Positions 15,162-18,642 of a DNA stretch of 18,642 nt are shown here, piece by piece; positions within the stretch are counted from its first letter, which is position 1; the number at the start of each line of letters is the position of its first letter. The stretch lies in contig CAJPUK010000032.1 in assembly GCA_905373785.1 (NCBI GenBank), positions 1 to 18,642 on the forward strand, written 5' to 3'. Under the pieces are notes generated by a model. It searched no databases. It saw only the letters and a program-made list of their open reading frames with translations, and was not told the DNA's origin. This DNA comes from an uncultured Johnsonella sp. (GTDB taxonomy: Bacteria; Bacillota; Clostridia; Lachnospirales; Lachnospiraceae). The translations under genes were made by a program, and so were the position numbers.

Positions 15162-16380
15162 TTGCTAACCTCTTTATATCTGAATCGACCTTATGCACTA
15201 TCCCCTCCCAAGAGTGTTCCCTTATCATTTCCATAATTTCTTCGGATACCGTCTCTTTGCTTTTAATACTTTCTATTTGTGAGGATATTTCTTTAACCAG
15301 ATCTTTTATAAATTTGGGCTTATCCTCCTCAACAGCCTTATCCACATCATAAAGCCTCGGAAGACTAACATACTTAATAAGTCCTGAATTATTTATTTTT
15401 TCACCTAAAAGATAGATAAGTCCCTCTATAGGAGTGGTAACAACCCTCATACCGCAGGCAAGGGCTTCTATATTGACAAGTCCCAGACCCTCGTAATATG
15501 ACGGCAGCACAAAAATATCCATAGACCTCATAAAATCTGCCAATTTATTTTGCGGCATGGTTGAATGTATATGCATATTAGTAGCATATTCGCTAAGCTT
15601 TGAAAGCTCCTCTTTCTGCTCTTTATCACAGTTTCCCACTATATGAAATTCCAAACCTTCATACTTTTCATTGAGTTTCGGAAATGCCTGTACAAGCTCA
15701 TAAATCCCCTTGGAAGGTGATATCTTACCCACATAAAGAAGCCTTATAATATCATCCTCTTTTTTAGTGTCGCTTTGATAAAAAATATCCTGCCTGAAAC
15801 CTCCGCCATATACTTTAAGTCTGTCTTTATCTATGCCTATTTTATTTACTATACTGTCGGCATCATTTAATGACACACAGATGCACTCGTCTGCTTCTTT
15901 TATGTGCGGCATATATTTTTCTAAAATCCAAGGATTTTTCATAAGCTGTCTTACATCGGTGCTGTGGGATAAAGTTATAATCTTTTTATCAGCAAAAACT
16001 TCACATACTAAAGAACTTAAAATAAAAACATGGTGAGCTATGATAATATCGGGATCAAAGTCCTCTTTTATATGCAGTAACTTTTCTTTAAAGTTATTGA
16101 TCCACACTTCATAATCATGCTCACTCATTTTAGAATATACAGTAGAATCATAGGGCATTTCATCACTCATTCCGGCTATGGGAAAGGGTATGTTTTTAGA
16201 CTTGAACTTAAGTTCGTATTTTTTTATGTTGTCAGCCGAATCAAAACTAAAATCATCCTGTACCGCATATAAAGCCGCATTTTCATGTCCTAACTTATTA
16301 AGCCCCTCTATTAACACTGAAAAATAGATACCGCTGCCGGTCATGGCCGGCAGCTGTGCCAAGGTATGCAGTATCTTCAT
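15154..16380 (-). CDS. GT4-type (GT-B fold) glycosyltransferase
   Basis: The 408-residue product begins MKILHTLAQLPAMTGSGIYF, the usual first strand and glycine loop of GT-B enzymes. The C-terminal nucleotide-sugar domain has LLYVGKISPSKGIYELVQAF (214-233), EFHIVGN (244-250), MDIFVLPSYYEGLGLVNIEA (287-306) and CGMRVVTTPIEGL (309-321). Glu 297 and Glu 305 form the EX7E pair typical of retaining GT4 enzymes. There is no signal peptide or clear membrane helix, so it probably acts in the cytoplasm or at the inner membrane face. AAGGAG lies 8 nt before the start. It follows a Dabb protein by 15 nt and overlaps the ABC subunit by 8 nt, which suggests its product may be related to what the exporter moves. 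Donor sugar and acceptor cannot be deduced. Confidence 0.88.
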   Translation of the reverse strand: MKILHTLAQLPAMTGSGIYFSVLIEGLNKLGHENAALYAVQDDFSFDSADNIKKYELKFKSKNIPFPIAGMSDEMPYDSTVYSKMSEHDYEVWINNFKEKLLHIKEDFDPDIIIAHHVFILSSLVCEVFADKKIITLSHSTDVRQLMKNPWILEKYMPHIKEADECICVSLNDADSIVNKIGIDKDRLKVYGGGFRQDIFYQSDTKKEDDIIRLLYVGKISPSKGIYELVQAFPKLNEKYEGLEFHIVGNCDKEQKEELSKLSEYATNMHIHSTMPQNKLADFMRSMDIFVLPSYYEGLGLVNIEALACGMRVVTTPIEGLIYLLGEKINNSGLIKYVSLPRLYDVDKAVEEDKPKFIKDLVKEISSQIESIKSKETVSEEIMEMIREHSWEGIVHKVDSDIKRLANA

Positions 16381-16395
16381 AAGCCAAGCTCCTTA

Positions 16396-16689
16396 TTAAC
16401 TTACAAAATCTGCACAAACACGATTTTCAACATATGGCTTTATAAAGGTTTCCGCAACGTGTACGTGCTTAGGGTTTTTGGCATAACTGTGTAAATCTTC
16501 CATACTTTCAAATTCACTTACTAAAATTACATCATGTGTACTGCCCTCTTCCAAGTCCGTATAGAACACCAAAGACTTAATTTCCTTTATTTCTTTGCTT
16601 AAAGCTTCCAGATTTTCCTTCATTGCCTTCTTTATATCAGAATTATTATGCTCTTCTTTAACCTTCCACATTACTATATGCTTTACCAT
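16396..16689 (-). CDS. Dabb family (stress-responsive alpha/beta-barrel) small protein
   Basis: The 97-residue product starts MVKHIVMWKVKEEHN and ends with VHVAETFIKPYVENRVCADF. This is the Dabb pattern: an N-terminal KHIVMWK strand, a central EFESMEDLHSYAKNPKH, and a terminal beta strand after the FIKPYV helix. Dabb proteins are dimeric ferredoxin-like barrels. A few are cyclases or oxygenase-like enzymes, but most bacterial ones have no known activity. The ATG at 16689 is preferred over the one at 16701 because GGAGG sits 5 nt before it and MVKH is where family members start. It lies 48 bp beyond the post-tsf hairpin and 15 nt upstream of the glycosyltransferase, so it may be the first gene of the cassette. 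Confidence 0.85.
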   Translation of the reverse strand: MVKHIVMWKVKEEHNNSDIKKAMKENLEALSKEIKEIKSLVFYTDLEEGSTHDVILVSEFESMEDLHSYAKNPKHVHVAETFIKPYVENRVCADFVS

Positions 16690-16736
16690 AAAAACCTCCA
16701 TCTTTTATAAACAATTATCTTAAAAAGTTATAGTTT

Positions 16737-16769
16737 AAAGGCTGTCGCAACATTTATACGACAGCCTTT
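16737..16769. terminator. Intrinsic-terminator-like hairpin after tsf, stronger U-run on the plus strand
   Basis: AAAGGCTGTCG (16737-16747) and CGACAGCCTTT (16759-16769) form a perfect 11-bp stem with an 11-base loop, beginning 5 nt after the tsf stop. On the minus strand, the direction of tsf, the stem is followed by AAACTATAA, so only the three U of the stem itself are available. On the plus strand the stem is followed by further T. It probably reduces transcription from tsf into the downstream cassette, but its efficiency in that direction may be incomplete. Confidence 0.75.
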
Positions 16770-16773
16770 TTTA

Positions 16774-17715
16774 TTATACACCCATTTGCTTTGCTACTTC
16801 TGCAGCGAAGTCCTCACTCTTCTTCTCAAGTCCTTCACCTGTTTCAAAACGAATAAATCCTTTTATCTTTATATTAGCTGAATTTGCCTTAGCAACTTCT
16901 TCCACATACTGAGCCACACTCTGCTTTCCGTCCTCAGCCCTTACATAGGTCTGATCAAGCAAGCATATTTCCTTAAGCTCTTTTTTAATACGTCCGTTTA
17001 CCATACTTTCGATAACATTATCCGGTTTACTTGCTTCCTTAGGATCGTTCTGAATCTGTGCAAGAAGTATTTCCTTCTCCTTTGCTATATAATCAGCACT
17101 AACCTCGGTTGAAGAAGTATATAAAGGCTTAAGAGCCGCTACCTGCATAGCAATATTCTTGCCCATTTCAGTTATAGCATCTGACTTCTTGTCGGTTTCT
17201 ACATCTATAAGAACTCCGATCTTACCGCCTGCATGTATGTAAGATACTACAAGTCCGTTCTCCTCATGAATCTTCTCAAAACGACGAATATTCATGTTCT
17301 CTCCGATTATTGATATCATGCTTGAAAGCTTCTCTTTTACTGTAAGACTTTCATCAAGTAACCACTTTTCATCTAAAAATGCTTCCATATCGGTTGCCTT
17401 AGACTCAAGTGCCTGCTTTGCAACTTCCGCAACATAAGACTTGAATGTATCATTCTTTGCTACGAAGTCGGTCTCCGCATTAACCTCAACGATAACGGCA
17501 TCATGTCCACACTCACATACAAGTGTCTCTACGATACCTTCGGCAGCTATACGTCCTGCCTTCTTAACCGCTCCGGCTAAGCCCTTTTCTCTTAAAAATT
17601 CAATTGCCTTATCTATATCTCCTGAAGTCTCCTGAAGCGCCTTCTTACAATCCATCATACCTGCACCGGTAATCTCTCTAAGCTCTTTAACCAGTGCTGC
17701 TGTAACCTCTGCCAT
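16774..17715 (-). CDS. tsf: Translation elongation factor Ts
   Basis: EF-Ts is the guanine nucleotide exchange factor that recharges EF-Tu. The 313-residue product has the N-terminal UBA-like domain with LVKELREITGAGMMDCKKAL (8-27). The core region is rich in conserved residues, VEVNAETDFVAKN (76-88), and is followed by the dimerisation and C-terminal segments. It is longer than the E. coli protein (283), which is usual for Clostridia. The ATG at 17715 is used rather than an in-frame start at 17730 because GGGAGG lies 7 nt upstream and MAEVTAALVKELRE is the family N-terminus. It follows rpsB by 40 nt and is closed by the hairpin at 16737-16769. Confidence 0.97.
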   Translation of the reverse strand: MAEVTAALVKELREITGAGMMDCKKALQETSGDIDKAIEFLREKGLAGAVKKAGRIAAEGIVETLVCECGHDAVIVEVNAETDFVAKNDTFKSYVAEVAKQALESKATDMEAFLDEKWLLDESLTVKEKLSSMISIIGENMNIRRFEKIHEENGLVVSYIHAGGKIGVLIDVETDKKSDAITEMGKNIAMQVAALKPLYTSSTEVSADYIAKEKEILLAQIQNDPKEASKPDNVIESMVNGRIKKELKEICLLDQTYVRAEDGKQSVAQYVEEVAKANSANIKIKGFIRFETGEGLEKKSEDFAAEVAKQMGV

Positions 17716-17755
17716 TGACCTACCTCCCAATATTTAATTTATATTAACTTTCTGA

Positions 17756-18511
17756 TTATTCTTCTGTCTGCTCTGCTGCTTCAAGCTCTGCATCTGCCGC
17801 CTGTGACTCAAGCTCTTCTGTGCTTGCCGCACCCTGATTAGCCTCTATAACCGCATCTGCCATGCTTGAAACTATAAGTCTTACCGCTCTTATAGCATCA
17901 TCATTTCCCGGAATTATGTAATCAAGTTCTTCGGGATCTGAGTTTGTATCAGCTATACCTATAAGCTTTATACCGAGTGTATGAGCTTCCTGTACGCAAA
18001 TTCTTTCTTTCTTAGGATCTACTACGAATATAGCATCCGGAAGCTTCTTCATATCCTTGATACCGCCTAAGTTCTTCTCAAGCTTCTCCCACTCTTTCTT
18101 AAGCTGGATAACTTCTTTTTTAGGAAGTACATCAAAGGTTCCGTCCTGACTCATCTCTTCAATCTTTTGTAATCTCTTAATACGAAGCTGAATTGTCTTG
18201 AAATTGGTAAGCATACCGCCAAGCCATCTCTCGTTAACATAGTACATACCGCAACGCTGTGCCTCTTCCTTGATAGCATCCTGAGCCTGCTTCTTAGTAC
18301 CTACGAAAAGTATACTTCCGCCTTCAGCCACTACATCTGCTATAGCCTTGTATGCGGTGTCAACCATACCCACACTCTTTTGTAGGTCTATGATATGGAT
18401 ACCGTTTCTCTCGGTGTAAATATATGGAGCCATCTTAGGGTTCCATCTTCTGGTTTGATGTCCGAAATGAACACCGGCTTCTAACAATTGCTTCATTGAT
18501 ATAACGCTCAT
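17756..18511 (-). CDS. rpsB: 30S ribosomal protein S2
   Basis: S2 is a late-assembling protein of the small subunit, positioned between head and body and needed for S1 or mRNA binding in many bacteria. The 251-residue product begins MSVISMKQLLEAGVHFGHQT and carries RRWNPKMAPYIYTERNGIHI, FVGTKKQAQDAI, YYVNERWLGGMLTNFKTI, LPDAIFVVDPKKER and IADTNSDPEELDYIIPGNDDA. All are strongly conserved S2 stretches. The C-terminus (about 224-251) is an acidic, Ala/Glu-rich tail, common in Firmicutes S2. AAGGAG lies about 8 nt before the ATG. It is the first gene of an rpsB-tsf unit with its own promoter and a structured leader. Confidence 0.98.
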   Translation of the reverse strand: MSVISMKQLLEAGVHFGHQTRRWNPKMAPYIYTERNGIHIIDLQKSVGMVDTAYKAIADVVAEGGSILFVGTKKQAQDAIKEEAQRCGMYYVNERWLGGMLTNFKTIQLRIKRLQKIEEMSQDGTFDVLPKKEVIQLKKEWEKLEKNLGGIKDMKKLPDAIFVVDPKKERICVQEAHTLGIKLIGIADTNSDPEELDYIIPGNDDAIRAVRLIVSSMADAVIEANQGAASTEELESQAADAELEAAEQTEE

Positions 18512-18550
18512 ATTTTTTCTCCTTTTGGTTATACTTCCGCCTATCTTAAA

Positions 18551-18582
18551 TATGGGAGTACTCTTTAAGCACCTCTCCCATA
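18551..18582 (-). promoter_or_regulatory. Hairpin in the rpsB leader, possible autoregulatory element
   Basis: On the minus strand, TATGGGAG and CTCCCATA form a perfect 8-bp stem. Inside it, after a 3-base AGG bulge, TGCT pairs with AGTA (one G-U), capped by a 5-base loop. It lies about 40 nt upstream of the rpsB start and within the first 60 nt of the predicted transcript. No U-run follows, so it is not a terminator. Ribosomal protein operons are often controlled by the encoded protein binding such leaders; that role here is inference. Confidence 0.45.
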
Positions 18583-18610
18583 AAGGATAAACGTGTTTTT
18601 TAACTGCATT

Positions 18611-18639
18611 ATTGTACTATAAAAAAATATATATTTCAA
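18611..18639 (-). promoter_or_regulatory. Sigma-A type promoter for rpsB-tsf
   Basis: On the minus strand, -35 TTGAAA (18634-18639) and -10 TACAAT (18611-18616) are separated by exactly 17 bases, five of six matches in each box. The spacer is AT-rich with a T-run. The expected start is near 18604, giving a leader of about 93 nt before rpsB. Confidence 0.75.
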
Positions 18640-18642
18640 TAG

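Noticed and set aside
1..18642. Search for CRISPR arrays, tRNA genes, transposases, toxin-antitoxin pairs or phage genes
   Set aside because: There are no regularly spaced repeats, no cloverleaf-like segments with the conserved T-arm sequence, and no ORFs with such motifs. The coding space is filled by the genes listed.

Overview
The window is a stretch of low-GC, Gram-positive chromosome from Clostridia, most likely Lachnospiraceae. That is inferred from the gene order rpsB-tsf ... pyrH-frr-uppS-cdsA-dxr-rseP-ispG-polC, the Gram-positive type PolC replicase, strong AGGAGG-type ribosome binding sites and AT-rich spacers. I cannot name the genus. All fourteen genes I can support lie on the minus strand, so transcription runs from the high-coordinate end to the low-coordinate end.

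Reading in transcription order: a consensus promoter (18611-18639) and a leader with a hairpin (18551-18582) precede rpsB (ribosomal protein S2) and tsf (EF-Ts). A hairpin (16737-16769) follows tsf directly. Next comes a four-gene accessory cassette: a small Dabb-domain protein, a GT4-type glycosyltransferase, and two ABC half-transporters forming a heterodimeric exporter. The last three genes overlap by 8 nt at each junction. A 254-bp spacer follows, holding a 133-bp inverted-repeat structure and an extended -10 promoter.

That promoter probably drives the second conserved block. It comprises pyrH (UMP kinase), frr (ribosome recycling), uppS (undecaprenyl-PP synthase), cdsA (CDP-diacylglycerol synthase), dxr (MEP pathway), rseP (site-2 protease), ispG (MEP pathway) and polC (replicative polymerase). 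These genes are packed with gaps of 1-14 nt or a 1-nt overlap, except for a 171-bp spacer between frr and uppS. The block links isoprenoid precursor synthesis (dxr, ispG) to the lipid carrier (uppS), phospholipid synthesis (cdsA), translation (frr), pyrimidine nucleotides (pyrH) and replication (polC).

At the low-coordinate end, about 340 bp of AT-rich DNA carries a consensus promoter (476-504) and a long leader for a CsbD-like stress protein that is cut by the window edge.

The housekeeping genes look intact and ordinary. The parts worth attention are the glycosyltransferase/ABC cassette inserted between tsf and pyrH, the structured spacer before pyrH, the rpsB leader, and a post-tsf hairpin whose U-run faces the plus strand. 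I found no tRNA, rRNA, CRISPR array, insertion sequence, or plus-strand gene that I would defend.
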